Positions 5,132 through 5,234 of a stretch of 5,234 nucleotides of DNA are shown one piece after another. The stretch spans positions 1 to 5,234 of the forward strand of contig JAUIJO010000209.1 of NCBI GenBank assembly GCA_030431185.1, in the 5' to 3' direction. Every line of letters begins with the position of its first letter. The stretch's first letter is position 1. The notes under the pieces were generated by a model. It saw only the letters and a program-made list of their open reading frames with translations, made no database searches and was not told the DNA's origin. Both the position numbers and the translations under genes were made by a program. This DNA is from Gammaproteobacteria bacterium. GTDB taxonomy: Bacteria > Pseudomonadota > Gammaproteobacteria > Xanthomonadales > Xanthomonadaceae.

Positions 5132-5234
5132 ATGTCCCGAGTGTGCCAAGTCACCGGCAAGCGTACGACGACCGGCAACAACGTCTCGCATGCCATGAAC
5201 AAGACCCGCCGCCGTTTCATGCCCAACCTGCACG
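5132..5234 (+). CDS. rpmB: 50S ribosomal protein L28, N-terminal part (3' truncated by window)
   Basis: The first 34 residues of bacterial L28 are visible, from MSRVCQVTGKRTTTG through NNVSHAMNKTRRRF to MPNLH, and the frame is still open at the window edge. L28 is a small basic protein of the large ribosomal subunit. The CQVTGK, NNVSHA and NKTRRRF segments are diagnostic, and Met at residue 22 replaces the His or Lys I would more often expect. GAGGT at 5122-5126 with a 5-base spacer supports ATG 5132. In proteobacteria rpmB is normally followed by rpmG (L33), expected just beyond the window. Expression probably comes from the promoter at 4861-4889 through a long leader. Confidence 0.97.
   Translation, partial: MSRVCQVTGKRTTTGNNVSHAMNKTRRRFMPNLH

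Noticed and set aside
1..5234. parS site, CRISPR array, insertion sequence, tRNA or rRNA
   Set aside because: I found no CACGTG-centred parS palindrome, no regularly spaced repeats, no transposase-like protein and no tRNA or rRNA pattern on either strand by eye.

Overview
The window is about 70% G+C, with tightly packed genes all on the + strand and strong third-position G/C preference. A parB 3' end, a GT2/LAB_N membrane-glycosylation pair, a DUF885 protein and the start of rpmB together suggest a gammaproteobacterium of the Xanthomonadaceae/Lysobacteraceae (Lysobacter or Luteimonas type). This placement rests on gene content, composition and remembered family sequences, not on a database search.

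Layout: (1) 1-221, the C-terminal end of the chromosome-partition protein ParB. (2) 247-693, a small DUF4279-type protein of unknown function. (3) 713-1705, an NAD-dependent sugar-nucleotide epimerase closest to UDP-glucuronate 4-epimerases. An 11-bp inverted repeat lies over its stop codon. (4) 1825-2553, a soluble GT2 glycosyltransferase of the polyprenyl-phosphate sugar synthase type. It is followed after 4 bases by (5) 2558-2896, a three-helix LAB_N-domain membrane protein with a very good ribosome binding site. (6) 2990-4819, an exported DUF885 protein with a HExxxGH metallopeptidase-like motif. (7) 4820-5131, a 312-base gene-free stretch holding a GC palindrome, a perfect DnaA box, a sigma70-type promoter and a leader of about 236 bases with several hairpins. 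(8) 5132 to the window end, the start of rpmB (ribosomal protein L28).

Working model: genes 3-5 could form a lipid-linked sugar route. The epimerase would make UDP-galacturonate, the GT2 would load a sugar onto undecaprenyl phosphate, and the LAB_N protein would help move it across the membrane for a GT-C transferase encoded outside this window. Each step is supported by family membership, but the substrate link is inference. The most unusual non-coding signal is the DnaA box beside the -35 element of the rpmB promoter, followed by a long structured leader. No mobile element, CRISPR array, tRNA or rRNA was seen. Most of the window looks like ordinary core chromosome.
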